A stretch of DNA of 64,000 nt from UBA7803 sp963822255 (GCA_963822255.1 CAWGGV010000006.1:620001-684000), one strand, 5' to 3'. Shown: positions 32,506-41,377, numbered from the stretch's first letter. The notes: a model not told the origin generated them from the sequence alone. Translations and numbers: made by a program.

Positions 32506-34350
32506 TCAGCGGCCCGGCACCACGTCGAATGGCGTGGTCATCCGCGGCTCTTTGGACTCGAAGGGCACGGTGCCGTGCCAGAAGTAGGACGGGAACAGAG
32601 TCACCTGCCCCGCTGCGGGCCGGACCAGGTGCGTTATCCGCTCCCGCTCACCAAGACCCAGCCCGCTCTCGCCAAACTTGAGCCACCCCGCCGGTCGTGT
32701 CGCCACCACAGCCACCTCCCTCGGTACGGTCACGTAGTGACTCGAGCTGATCCAGCCCTGGGGATGCACGTGATTGACGTGATAGCCGCCGGAGCCGAGC
32801 CGCACCGACCAGGAGCCCTGATACCGGAAGCGCTCGCTTCGTCGGCGCAGCATCGGGTGGTGCGGATCGTCCGGCAGCGATCGGATGTAGCCAGCCACCA
32901 CCCGGTCGAGCGACCACCGGAGGTCCTGGATCACCCGGTCCGGCCGGTAGAACAGCCGCGGCGCCGTTTGTGTGCCGCCACGCAACGACTGTCCCGCGGG
33001 CGCCATCCGCCGATCGTGAATTCGCTCGAGCGTTTCGGCCAATGCGGCGAGAAAGCCCTCGACTCCCGCATACCCCGGCGGGCAGTCGATCTCGTAGGTG
33101 CCGATCAGGCGTGACTCGTCGTTCAACCAGTCCGCCCGCGGATCGCCCATGAGACGCCAGCACAGGCCGCGGCAGGCCCACATGAGCTGATCGTCGGGCC
33201 GGATTCGTTCGGTGCGCTCGAGCGCCGCCAGCGCGCGGGGGTAATCAGCGCGGCAGATGACGAACTGGGCAAATTCCAGGTTGATGTCGGGCACGTCGGG
33301 AGCCAGCGCGAGCGCCTGGTCGAACGCCCGACCGGCGGCGTCGTTCTGCCCTGCCGCGGCCAGGCGCTTGCCCAGCTCGGCGAGCAGCTGCGGATGCCGA
33401 GCCACCAGCGTCGGCCGCGTTTCCAGCTCCCGCAGTGCTTGGTCCCCGGCACCGGTGTTGGCCAGTCCGCGGCACCAGGCGGCCAGCAGTTCCGGATTGT
33501 CCGGGTCGCGGGCCAGGGACCGGGCGAAGGGTTCCCCGTAGCGCTGCTCGCCACCCATCTGCCACAGCAATTCGCTCAGTTGCACGTGGGCGCCCACGTG
33601 GCCGGGCGCAAGATCAATCACCCGACGGTACCTCGACACAGCCTCGTCAGGGAGGCCCTGCTCGGCGGTCGCATCGGCCCGGGCGACCAGCACCTCCACC
33701 GTATCCGGGTTGGACTCGAGCACGCGATCGAAGCAGGCGGCGGCCGCGGCGGGACGGGCGAGCAAGCGGAAAGTCTGGCCGAGCCCGGCTATGGCATTGG
33801 CGTGCTGCGGGCGGAGCGCGAGAGCGCGCTGAAATGAGGCGACGGAACGATCGAAGTCTCCGAGACGCCGATGGCACTGTCCGAGGGTCGTCCACGCGCC
33901 CACGTCGTCCTGCCGTTGCCCGACGACCCGCTCGAGGATCGACACCGCCTCCTCGTCCCGCTCCGTGGACGCCAGCAGCAGCCCCAGATTGCGCGCCGCA
34001 TCGGCGAAGTTGCCGTCGATCTCGAGCGCCCGCCGGTAGGCGGCTTCGGCCTCGCCTGTGCGCCCCTGTTGGTTGAGCAGGTTGCCCAGGTTGCCGAGCA
34101 CCGCAGGCTGCCTCGGCCGCGCCTCGAGCGATGCGGCGAGATACCGTTCCGCAGCGGCCAGGTTGCCGGCCCGGCGTTCCACAAGACCAAGCAGATGAAG
34201 CCGGTCGGGATGGTCACGGTGGACGGCGGCGGCCTGCTCGAGGAGGTCGCGCGCTCGCGTGAGATCGCCACCGGCCAGCGCCTGAGCGGCCTGGCCGAGG
34301 AGGCGCTTGATCGTTTCTGACGGGGAGCTTCGGGTGGTTGGCGTCGGCAC
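32506..34350 (-). CDS. TPR protein with C-terminal putative 2OG-Fe(II) oxygenase domain
   Basis: About 614 residues. Residues 15 to about 400 are a long run of TPR motifs (LLEQAAAVHRDHPDRLHLLG, AAERYLAASLEARPRQPAVL, EAEAAYRRALEIDGNFADAA and similar). The C-terminal 200 form a jelly-roll oxygenase of the putative 2OG-Fe(II) family found fused to TPRs: GSWSVRLGSGGYHVNHVHPQ with H-x-x-H ligands, GWISSSHYVTVP, and QVTLFPSYFWHGTVPFES with the distal His, followed by Arg (EPRMTTPFDV). The TPRs probably choose a protein client. The longer ATG frame would start inside the terminator hairpin of the upstream TonB receptor, so I use the GTG at 34350. Convergent with SapC, four bases from its stop. Confidence 0.82.
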   Translation of the reverse strand: MPTPTTRSSPSETIKRLLGQAAQALAGGDLTRARDLLEQAAAVHRDHPDRLHLLGLVERRAGNLAAAERYLAASLEARPRQPAVLGNLGNLLNQQGRTGEAEAAYRRALEIDGNFADAARNLGLLLASTERDEEAVSILERVVGQRQDDVGAWTTLGQCHRRLGDFDRSVASFQRALALRPQHANAIAGLGQTFRLLARPAAAAACFDRVLESNPDTVEVLVARADATAEQGLPDEAVSRYRRVIDLAPGHVGAHVQLSELLWQMGGEQRYGEPFARSLARDPDNPELLAAWCRGLANTGAGDQALRELETRPTLVARHPQLLAELGKRLAAAGQNDAAGRAFDQALALAPDVPDINLEFAQFVICRADYPRALAALERTERIRPDDQLMWACRGLCWRLMGDPRADWLNDESRLIGTYEIDCPPGYAGVEGFLAALAETLERIHDRRMAPAGQSLRGGTQTAPRLFYRPDRVIQDLRWSLDRVVAGYIRSLPDDPHHPMLRRRSERFRYQGSWSVRLGSGGYHVNHVHPQGWISSSHYVTVPREVAVVATRPAGWLKFGESGLGLGERERITHLVRPAAGQVTLFPSYFWHGTVPFESKEPRMTTPFDVVPGR

Positions 34351-34407
34351 GCGGCTCGCGCTCCAAAGAGCGCTCCTACGGAATGCTGGCGGGTTCAAGA
34401 GTGCCAG

Positions 34408-34435
34408 AAAAAAACGGCGGGCCATAGGCCCGCCG
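34408..34435 (-). terminator. Intrinsic terminator of the TonB receptor gene
   Basis: CGGCGGGCC-ATA-GGCCCGCCG (34415-34435) is a nine-pair stem with a three-base loop. On the leftward strand it is followed by seven T residues (the A run at 34408-34414). It lies 26 bases past the receptor's stop codon at 34461 and just before the TPR-oxygenase gene, which therefore needs its own promoter. Confidence 0.8.
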
Positions 34436-34460
34436 CGATGTCATCCCCTGCAGGGACAAA

Positions 34461-37343
34461 TCAGAAGGTCATTTTCCCGCTGACGAAGAAGCGCCGGCCG
34501 ATCACGTCGTACACCTCGGGGAACGTATTGCCCTGCTCCTGCACGTCGCCGATCGGCGTCGGGTACTCGTCGAGCAGATTCTTCACCCCGGCAGTGACCT
34601 GAAGCTGGTCGGTGAACTGCCAGGCGGCGGTCAGATCGAAGTAGCTTTCCGGATCGAGCTTGTCGACTACGATCTCGGACCGAGGCGTTCCGGAGTTCTC
34701 CATCCGGTCGTCGTCCACGCTGGCCAGGTACTGCCACAGCAGCGAGACGGTCAGCGGGCCGCTGTCCCAGGTCAAGCGCATCAGGTGCTTGTACTCCGGC
34801 CGCGGGCGCCCGCAGGTATTGCCGAACGTGCCCTCGCACTTGAACACCGTCGGCAGACCCACTACCGGCGTCTGCTCGTACTTCATCAGGTAGGAGCTGC
34901 GGTAGGAAATCCCCAGCGACGAGCCAGCGCCCTGGAGGCCGAACTGGAGCGGCAGGGAGTAGTTCACCGAGAAATCGATGCCCTGGGTCTCCAGCTTGGC
35001 GATGTTGGAGTTAAGCACCTCCACCGTGTTGACGTTGCCGTCGGGCCGGCGGGTGATGGCCTGGCAGAACGCCGAACCGGCGTCGCCGATCTGGTTGTAG
35101 CAGATGTCCAGTACGTTGTTGACGCTGCCGCCGAGAACGTCGATGGCGTCGTCGATCTCGATGGTGTAGTAGTCGATGCTGGCGTCCAGACCCTCGGCCC
35201 ACTTCGGCTGATACACCACACCGAAGGTCCAGGTGTCCGCGGTTTCCTCGCTGAGGTCGGGATTGCCGCCGAACAGGCCTTCGATCTGGGTATTGGTCTG
35301 ATTGAACTGACCCACCTTGCCTGCGGGTACTCCGGTGGCCTCGCACAGCGCAACGATGTCCGGGCTGGGGTTGCCACCGCTGGAGCAGGGATCGGTCGCC
35401 GGCGGGAAGCCGTTGGCCTGACCCTGGAACAGCTCGTATACGTTCGGCGCGCGGGTCGCGTGCTGAAACCCGCCACGAAAACGCAGCTCGGAAACCGGCC
35501 CGTAGGTCAGAGTGGCCGCGTAGCTGTTGACCCCGCCGATATTCGAGTAGTCCGAATACCGATAGGCGCCCCACAGGCCAAGGTAATCCACACCCGGACG
35601 GCCGGACATGAGCGGCACGTCCAGTTCGGCAAACAGCTCTCTCACGTCGTAGTCACCGACGGTACGGTCGCCGGCGTTGAAGCCGAGCACGTCGCCGGTG
35701 GACAGGAACGTGTCCGGACGGAACCCGGATTTGTCCTGCCGCCACTCAGCACCCACGACCACACCGATGTTCTCGCCGGCGGCGATGGGGTTGGGGAGAT
35801 TGCCGGTCACCGAGCCGCTCACCACGTCCTCCTCCACGTCGGTGATGTTGGTTGCGCCGATGTTGATGAAGTCGACGGCGGCCTGGTTGATGTTTCCTGC
35901 GCCGAAGATGTTCAGCGGCGCGCAGCCGTTGCTCGGGTCCTGGCAGGCCGTGCCGGTGTCGTCCACCAGGATCGCCTGCCGGAACTTCGTCGCCGACGCG
36001 TCGTTGTTGAGCTGCTGCTGGTCGTCCACCCGCGAATGCTCGCCGTAGAAATCGAAGCTCCAGTCGTCGGTGATGTCGCCATTGAAGCCCAGCAGCACCC
36101 GGTACGCGTCGCGATTGTCGACGGACTGCCGCGGTCCGTTCTCGACCAATCGCCGGCCGACGAAGGGAATGCAGGCGTTGTTGGTACCGTCGTCGTTGGC
36201 GTCAACCACACCGTCGCAATTGGTGTCCCCGGCTATGGAATTCAGGGCGGCCTGCATGGGGGCATCGAAGAACGGGCTGTTGGGGTTCACCTCGAGGGTA
36301 GACACGAAGGCCGGCGTCGGCGCCAGCTCCTGAGGAACCCGATTCTGCGCGTAGGTCAGCTCGGTGTAAGCATGCACCTGATCGGAGAGGTCGTAGCGCG
36401 CCTGAGCGTAGGCCAGGTAGCGCTCCTGCGGAAGCTGGAGAAAGTTGTCCGGCGCGTAGTTGAACTTGTCTTGCGGGTCCTGGAACGCCACGGCCGCGCC
36501 GTTCGGCTCGAAGCGACCGTCGTCGAACTCGTCGCCGCTGTTCGGCACGCCGTCGGGATCGACCAGCGCGTTCGAAATGAATCGGGATCCCGGGATACCC
36601 GAGGACCCGCCCGGCACCAGCGTGTTACCGGACTCGGTCAGCGCCACATCGGTGAAGCTGCGGTCGCCCTGATACAGCGCGTCGCGGTTGGAGTACTGCA
36701 TGTACACCGTGGCGTTGCCCCGGCCGTCGGCGAAGTTGCCGCCGATGGTGATGTCGGTGTTCCAGGTCTTGGCGTCGTTCTCGCCGGTGACGTCGTAGAG
36801 GGCATTGACCTCGACCCCTTCGAAATCCTGCTTGAGGATGAAGTTCACCACCCCGGCCATGGCGTCGGAGCCGTACACGGCCGATGCGCCGCCGGTCACC
36901 ACGTCGACGCGGTCGATCAGCGATGCCGGGATGGTGTTGAGGTCGACCACGCCGGTCTGGGTGGCGTTCATGTAGCGGCGGCCGTTCACCAGCACCAGAG
37001 TGCGATAGCTGCCGAGGCCACGCAGGTCGACGCGGGCAGTACCGTCGCCCGGGTTGTTGGAGCTCTTGCCGAAGCTGGGCACGGTCTGCGGCAGCTCGGC
37101 CAGCTTCTGCTCGACGTTGACGATGCCGGAAAGGGCGAATTCCTGCTGATTCACCACGGTGACCGGAGAAACGGCGTCGAGGTCGGGCCTGCGGATCCGG
37201 GAACCGGTAACCACCACCTCCTCGATGGGTCGTTGCGATTGGGCGCCGTAGGCCTCGTTCGGCGCTGCCGCGCCGGCCGTGCCCAGAGCGCCCGCCGCCG
37301 CAATAGAACTGATTGCGGCAGCCAATGGCTTCCTCTGAAACAT
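34461..37343 (-). CDS. TonB-dependent outer-membrane receptor with a calcium-loop-like insert
   Basis: A 960-residue receptor with signal MFQRKPLAAAISSIAAAGAL ... AGAAAP, then SQRPIEEVVVTGSRIRRPDL. The plug contains RVDLRGLGSYRTLVLVNGRR, SLIDRVDVVTGGASAVYGSD and AMAGVVNFILKQDFEGVEV, and a long beta barrel ends in FFVSGKMTF with the usual C-terminal Phe. In an extracellular loop near residues 365-385 it carries GDTNCDGVVDANDDGTNN, a dockerin/thrombospondin-3-like Ca-binding D-x-N-x-D-G repeat that is unusual in this family. Cysteine pairs in the loops (CQDPSNGCAP, CSSGGNPSPDIVALC) are another feature. This is an N-terminal Oar/CirA-like plug of the kind seen in proteobacterial polysaccharide or peptide receptors. 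ATG start; strong terminator downstream. Confidence 0.9.
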   Translation of the reverse strand: MFQRKPLAAAISSIAAAGALGTAGAAAPNEAYGAQSQRPIEEVVVTGSRIRRPDLDAVSPVTVVNQQEFALSGIVNVEQKLAELPQTVPSFGKSSNNPGDGTARVDLRGLGSYRTLVLVNGRRYMNATQTGVVDLNTIPASLIDRVDVVTGGASAVYGSDAMAGVVNFILKQDFEGVEVNALYDVTGENDAKTWNTDITIGGNFADGRGNATVYMQYSNRDALYQGDRSFTDVALTESGNTLVPGGSSGIPGSRFISNALVDPDGVPNSGDEFDDGRFEPNGAAVAFQDPQDKFNYAPDNFLQLPQERYLAYAQARYDLSDQVHAYTELTYAQNRVPQELAPTPAFVSTLEVNPNSPFFDAPMQAALNSIAGDTNCDGVVDANDDGTNNACIPFVGRRLVENGPRQSVDNRDAYRVLLGFNGDITDDWSFDFYGEHSRVDDQQQLNNDASATKFRQAILVDDTGTACQDPSNGCAPLNIFGAGNINQAAVDFINIGATNITDVEEDVVSGSVTGNLPNPIAAGENIGVVVGAEWRQDKSGFRPDTFLSTGDVLGFNAGDRTVGDYDVRELFAELDVPLMSGRPGVDYLGLWGAYRYSDYSNIGGVNSYAATLTYGPVSELRFRGGFQHATRAPNVYELFQGQANGFPPATDPCSSGGNPSPDIVALCEATGVPAGKVGQFNQTNTQIEGLFGGNPDLSEETADTWTFGVVYQPKWAEGLDASIDYYTIEIDDAIDVLGGSVNNVLDICYNQIGDAGSAFCQAITRRPDGNVNTVEVLNSNIAKLETQGIDFSVNYSLPLQFGLQGAGSSLGISYRSSYLMKYEQTPVVGLPTVFKCEGTFGNTCGRPRPEYKHLMRLTWDSGPLTVSLLWQYLASVDDDRMENSGTPRSEIVVDKLDPESYFDLTAAWQFTDQLQVTAGVKNLLDEYPTPIGDVQEQGNTFPEVYDVIGRRFFVSGKMTF

Positions 37344-37696
37344 TTTATGTACCCCAACTTATCTTGTTTATTAGATTGGCATTGCGCCACGGCTGCGGAT
37401 TATATCCGTATAGATATCCACGACATAGAGACGATCTCGTTACAAAAAATAACTTACAAATAACCAGATGATTAGTCGTGTCCCACAATCTGACGTTGAC
37501 AGGTTCGGAGAAAACCGTAATGACTCCGAAACAGATGTAACCACCCGTATCAACAGCGGCTGCCGCATTTTGGCACCGTCCCGTGACCTGTTGCGCTCGT
37601 GAAAACCGGGATTCTCCATCGTCGCAGGGGCTACTACACTTGCGACCTTCGCCATCCTCCCGTGACTTGACCGCCCTGGAGCGCTCCACACCAACC
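37344..37696. other. Non-coding AT-rich divergent promoter region
   Basis: About 350 bases without a gene, between the TonB receptor (leftward) and tesB (rightward). It includes the most AT-rich patch of the window (ATTATATCCGTATAGATATC at about 37399, and TTACAAAAAATAACTTACAA at about 37440), which is unlike its surroundings and probably holds the receptor's promoter. I see no clear operator or small RNA. Confidence 0.5.
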
Positions 37697-38560
37697 ATGG
37701 AAGAACACATCAGCAACGGCCTCATCGATCTGCTGGACCTCGAGGAGATCGAGCAGAACTATTACCGGGCCGTCAGTCCGAGCGAGGGCTGGCAGCGCGT
37801 CTATGGGGGCCAGGTCATCGGCCAGGCGCTGGTGGCGGCGTCGCGCACGGTGCCCGAGGAGCGCCACGCGCACTCTCTGCACGGCTACTTTCTGCGCCCG
37901 GGCGATACCACCATTCCGATCCTGTACACGGTGGACCGTATCCGCGACGGCCGGAGCTTCACCACCCGGCGGGTGGTGGCGATCCAGCACGGACGGCCCA
38001 TCTTCAACATGTCGATCTCGTTTCAAGTCGCGGAAGAGGGGTTCTCCCACCAGTTCGATATGCCGCAGGCACCTCGGCCGGAGTCGCTGCCGGACGAGCG
38101 GGAGCTGCGAGCGGAGTGGGCCTCACGTCTGCCGCCGGAGCAGGCGCAGTCGTTCGGCCGCGATCGCCCCATCGATGTGCGTCCCATCGATCCGGTGGAC
38201 ATCTTCCGTCCCGAAGCGCGCCCGCCCCGGCAGATGTGCTGGATGAAGTCCCGCGATCCGCTGCCCGACGACGACCGGCTGCACCAGTGCGTGCTGGCGT
38301 ATCTGTCGGACTGGTCGCTCCTGGACACGGCCACCCTGCCCCACGCCGTCAGCTTCCTGCAGGACGACATGCAGATGGCGAGCCTCGACCACGCCATGTG
38401 GTTCCACCGGCCGTTTCGCGCCGACCAGTGGCTGCTGTTCGTGCAGGACAGCCCCAGCGCCAGCGGCGCCCGCGGCCTGAACCGCGGCCTCGTCTACACC
38501 CGGGACGGCATGCTGGTGGCGTCGGCCGCGCAGGAGGGTCTGATCCGCCGGCGCGGCTGA
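37697..38560 (+). CDS. tesB: Acyl-CoA thioesterase II
   Basis: A 287-residue double hot-dog thioesterase that hydrolyses medium/long-chain acyl-CoA in the cytoplasm. YRAVSPSEGWQRVYGGQVIG is the first hot-dog block, then SLHGYFLRPGDTTIPILYTV and RDGRSFTTRRVVAIQHGRPI. The second hot-dog has MASLDHAMWFHRPFRADQWL with the catalytic Asp, and QDSPSASGARGLNRGLVYTR with the catalytic Gln region. This is the Asp/Thr/Gln triad layout of E. coli TesB, and the length matches it exactly. ATG at 37697 (MEEHISNGLIDLLDLEEIEQ); the frame is open upstream, but only through the promoter region. It stands alone, with a REP array after it. Confidence 0.9.
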   Translation: MEEHISNGLIDLLDLEEIEQNYYRAVSPSEGWQRVYGGQVIGQALVAASRTVPEERHAHSLHGYFLRPGDTTIPILYTVDRIRDGRSFTTRRVVAIQHGRPIFNMSISFQVAEEGFSHQFDMPQAPRPESLPDERELRAEWASRLPPEQAQSFGRDRPIDVRPIDPVDIFRPEARPPRQMCWMKSRDPLPDDDRLHQCVLAYLSDWSLLDTATLPHAVSFLQDDMQMASLDHAMWFHRPFRADQWLLFVQDSPSASGARGLNRGLVYTRDGMLVASAAQEGLIRRRG

Positions 38561-38588
38561 AGCGTTTGGGAGGCAGGGGCGAGGAGAA

Positions 38589-38676
38589 GATCGCGGCCGG
38601 GAGGCCGCTCCCACAGGCCGCTCCCACAGGCCGCGCCCACAGGCCGCGCCCACAAAGGAGAGGCCGCTCCCACAGG
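38589..38676. repeat. REP palindrome followed by four tandem half units
   Basis: GATCGCGGCCGGGAGGCCGC followed by TCCCACAG (38589-38616, core GCGGCCGGGAGGCCGC). Then come GGCCGCTCCCACA-type half units repeated up to 38676 (two with C for T: CCGCGCCCACAGG). It lies after tesB and before the MoxR gene. The half units look like slippage or unequal-exchange growth of one REP arm. Confidence 0.85.
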
Positions 38677-38761
38677 TTGGCTTCTGCCACGGGTACATGG
38701 CCGGTGTACATGGAAAGCGGGGGTTGAGATAATGCCCGATTTGGTCTGACCAGGAGTCCGC

Positions 38762-39718
38762 GTGGCCGAAGTAGCAGTCCCAGAGATCGACCGGATCACC
38801 GAATCCGTGCAGAGCATCAAAGCTCAGCTGGAAACGCACCGGTACGTGTGCAGCGACCAGATCGCGACCGCCGTGTATCTGGCATATCACCTGCGCAAGC
38901 CGATCCTCATCGAGGGGCCGCCCGGCGTCGGCAAGACCGAGCTGGCGAAGACCACCGCCGAAATGTTCGCTCTGCCCCTGATCCGGCTGCAGTGCTACGA
39001 GGGTCTGGACGAGGCGAAAGCCATCTACGAGTGGAAGTACGGCAAGCAGCTTCTGTACACGCAGGTGCTGAAGGAGACTCTGGACGAGGTGCTGCAGGGG
39101 GCCAAGGGCTTCGCCGACTCCGTCGGCCGCCTGCACGAGTTCGGCGACATCTTCTTCTCGGAGGATTTCCTCGAGCCGCGGCCGCTCATGAAGGCACTGA
39201 AGGCCGAGCACGGCTGCGTGCTGCTCATCGACGAGGTGGACAAATCCGACCACGAGTTCGAATCGCTCCTGCTCGAGCTGTTGTCCGACTTCCAGCTCTC
39301 CATCCCCGAGATCGGCACGGTCAAGGCAGTCAGAGAGCCGCCCATGGTGTTCCTCACCAGCAACAACACCCGCGAGATCTCCGACGCCCTGAAGCGCCGC
39401 TGTCTGCACCTTTATATTCCGTTTCCGGACGTCGAGCTGGAGCAGCGCATCATCCACGCCCGGGTGCCGGAGATCCCGCCAGAGCTGCGCCGCCAGCTCG
39501 TCGCCTTCATTCACGAGCTGCGGGACATGGATCTGAAGAAAGTTCCCGCCATCAGCGAGACCATTGACTGGGCGAGAACGCTCCTGCTGCTCCACACCGA
39601 CTCGCTGGACCCGCAACTGGTGCGGGATACGCTGAACGTGATATTGAAGTTCCAGGAGGACATCGAGAATGTCAGCGGCGAGTTGACCACCCTCACCAGC
39701 AAGGCGGTGAGGGCCTGA
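38762..39718 (+). CDS. MoxR-family AAA+ ATPase
   Basis: A 318-residue AAA+ protein that remodels or activates a partner, usually a VWA-domain protein. Walker A is ILIEGPPGVGKTELAKTTAE (about residues 48-67), Walker B CVLLIDEVDKSDHEFESLLL (about 153-172), sensor 1 PPMVFLTSNNTREISDALKR, and an arginine-finger region KRRCLHLYIPFPD. The start is a GTG at 38762 (VAEVAVPEIDRITESVQSIK). The next gene encodes a CoxE-like VWA protein, the standard MoxR/CoxE pair seen in co/cut operons and in stand-alone metal-insertion chaperone sets. No carbon-monoxide dehydrogenase gene is near, so the client is unknown. Confidence 0.88.
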   Translation: MAEVAVPEIDRITESVQSIKAQLETHRYVCSDQIATAVYLAYHLRKPILIEGPPGVGKTELAKTTAEMFALPLIRLQCYEGLDEAKAIYEWKYGKQLLYTQVLKETLDEVLQGAKGFADSVGRLHEFGDIFFSEDFLEPRPLMKALKAEHGCVLLIDEVDKSDHEFESLLLELLSDFQLSIPEIGTVKAVREPPMVFLTSNNTREISDALKRRCLHLYIPFPDVELEQRIIHARVPEIPPELRRQLVAFIHELRDMDLKKVPAISETIDWARTLLLLHTDSLDPQLVRDTLNVILKFQEDIENVSGELTTLTSKAVRA

Positions 39719-39721
39719 GTT

Positions 39722-39824
39722 GTGGGAGCGACCTCCTGGTCGCGATCTCTTTCCTCTTCTTCGCGACCAGGAGGTCGCTCCCACAACAGGAGGTCGCTCC
39801 CACAAACAGGAGGTCGCTCCCACA
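39722..39824. repeat. REP palindrome (24-bp arms) plus two extra right-half units
   Basis: Arms at 39722-39745 and 39761-39784 pair perfectly around core GCGACCTCCTGGTCGC. Two more copies of the right half (ACAGGAGGTCGCTCCCACA) follow at 39785-39822. It lies between the stop codon of the MoxR gene and the ATG of the CoxE-like gene, that is, inside a presumed operon. Confidence 0.85.
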
Positions 39825-39848
39825 CCAGCAGGCGACTTCGAACCCACC

Positions 39849-41345
39849 ATGGACCGAACCCTCACCAACTTCATCCGCGCCCTGCGCAACTCCGATGTCC
39901 GGGTCTCCACCGCCGAGACGCTGGACGCGCTGTCGGCGGTTGAGCTCGTGGGTTATCAGGACCGCGCGGCGCTGAAACGCTCACTCGCTCTGGTGCTGCC
40001 GAAGACGGCCGACGAGAAGGAGGCGTTCGACGTCTGCTTCGACCAGTTCTTCGCCGCCGAGGATCTTTCCGGGCAACGGCCCGCGGCGCCCGATGCCGAT
40101 GCCGAGGATGCCGAGGGCGGCGAAGACGGGCAGGGCGAAGGTCAGGGCGCCGGCGGCGAGCCGCGTGAAGGGGCGCCCGGCGGCGACGGCAGGAAGAAAA
40201 AGAAGACCAAGGGCGCCGCCGCCCAGGCGGACACCGCTGACGACGAGGAGGAGGATCTGGGGCCCGGCGACATGAGCGACGCCGGGTCTGCGCTCGGCCG
40301 TCTGCTGATGGGCGATTCCCGGGTCGAGCTGACCATGGCCATGGCCAGTGCCGGCGAGGCGGTGAACGTCCGGGAGATCCAGGTGTTCACCCAGAAAGGC
40401 CTGTACACCCGCAAGATCATGGAGGAAATGGGGCTGCGCGAGCTGAACGGCGAGATCGCCGGGCTGCGCAAGAGCCGGCGGGTGCCGGAGCGGCGCCTGG
40501 GGCAGGAGCTCGGCCGGCGCCGGGAGTGGCTGCGCGAGCAGGTGCGCGACTACGTGGAGCGTCAGTTTCTGCTGCATGCCGACGCCGAAGGCAAACGGCT
40601 GCGGGAGGACCTGCTGCGCAAGGTTAAGCTCTCCAACGTCGAGCAGCGCAACTTCCGGCTGATCCAGGAAGTGGTCTTCAAGATGGCCAAGCGGTTGAGT
40701 TCGCTGCACTCCCGGCGCCGCAAGGTGTTCAAGCGGGGCCAACTCAACCTGCCGCGCACCCTGCGCCACAACATGGCCTATGACGGCGCGATCTTCGATC
40801 TGCACTGGAAGTCGGTGAAGGTCGACCGGCCCAAGGTGTTCGCCATCTGCGACGTTTCCGGCTCGGTGTCGGCCTACGCCCGGTTCATGCTCATGTTTCT
40901 TTACAGCCTGGAAGAGGTGATGCCGAAGGTGCGCTCCTTCGCCTTTTCCTCGGATCTCGCGGAAGTCACGGAACTGTTCGAGCGCCACAAAATCGAAGAT
41001 GCGATTGCCAAGACCTTGCGCGATTACTCTGGGGGGTCCACGGACTACGGCCAGGCCTTTGCGGACTTCAAGAAGCTCTGCCTCGACGAGGTGGACAATC
41101 GCACCACCATCATCATCCTGGGGGATGCCCGCAACAACTACGGCGACCCGCGCACTGACATCCTCAAAGAGATGTACGACCGCTGTAAGCGCCTGATCTG
41201 GCTGAACCCGGAATCGCGCAACTCCTGGTACGTGGGCGACGCGGAGATGCGCCGCTACACGGCGTACTGCCATCAGGCCGAGGAGTGCAACAGCCTGATG
41301 CACCTCGAGCGCATCGTCGGGAATCTGTTGCGTACGGTACAGTAG
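39849..41345 (+). CDS. VWA-domain protein, CoxE-like
   Basis: A 498-residue protein. MDRTLTNFIRALRNSDVRVS, TAETLDALSAVELVGYQDRA and ALVLPKTADEKEAFDVCFDQ form the N-terminal helical CoxE region. Then come a low-complexity acidic/Gly linker (about residues 75-140), a charged helical middle, and the VWA fold with FAICDVSGSVSAYARFMLMF (D-x-S-x-S metal-ion site), YSGGSTDYGQAFADF (Thr of the MIDAS) and TIIILGDARNNYGDPRTDI. CoxE-type VWA proteins act with MoxR ATPases. Here the ATPase gene lies 130 bases upstream with a REP pair between, and the client is not nearby. ATG at 39849; the frame is open through the REP upstream but not credible there. Confidence 0.87.
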   Translation: MDRTLTNFIRALRNSDVRVSTAETLDALSAVELVGYQDRAALKRSLALVLPKTADEKEAFDVCFDQFFAAEDLSGQRPAAPDADAEDAEGGEDGQGEGQGAGGEPREGAPGGDGRKKKKTKGAAAQADTADDEEEDLGPGDMSDAGSALGRLLMGDSRVELTMAMASAGEAVNVREIQVFTQKGLYTRKIMEEMGLRELNGEIAGLRKSRRVPERRLGQELGRRREWLREQVRDYVERQFLLHADAEGKRLREDLLRKVKLSNVEQRNFRLIQEVVFKMAKRLSSLHSRRRKVFKRGQLNLPRTLRHNMAYDGAIFDLHWKSVKVDRPKVFAICDVSGSVSAYARFMLMFLYSLEEVMPKVRSFAFSSDLAEVTELFERHKIEDAIAKTLRDYSGGSTDYGQAFADFKKLCLDEVDNRTTIIILGDARNNYGDPRTDILKEMYDRCKRLIWLNPESRNSWYVGDAEMRRYTAYCHQAEECNSLMHLERIVGNLLRTVQ

Positions 41346-41377
41346 CGCCCGGGCAGGGCGCGGGAGGCCGCGGCCAC

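Noticed and set aside
34351..34425. Longer ATG start of the TPR-oxygenase gene.
   Set aside because: It would begin inside the terminator hairpin of the TonB receptor; the GTG at 34350 avoids this.
38589..38676. Regular short repeats considered as a CRISPR array.
   Set aside because: Units are 12-28 bases, directly joined without unique spacers, and belong to the REP family; no cas genes are present.
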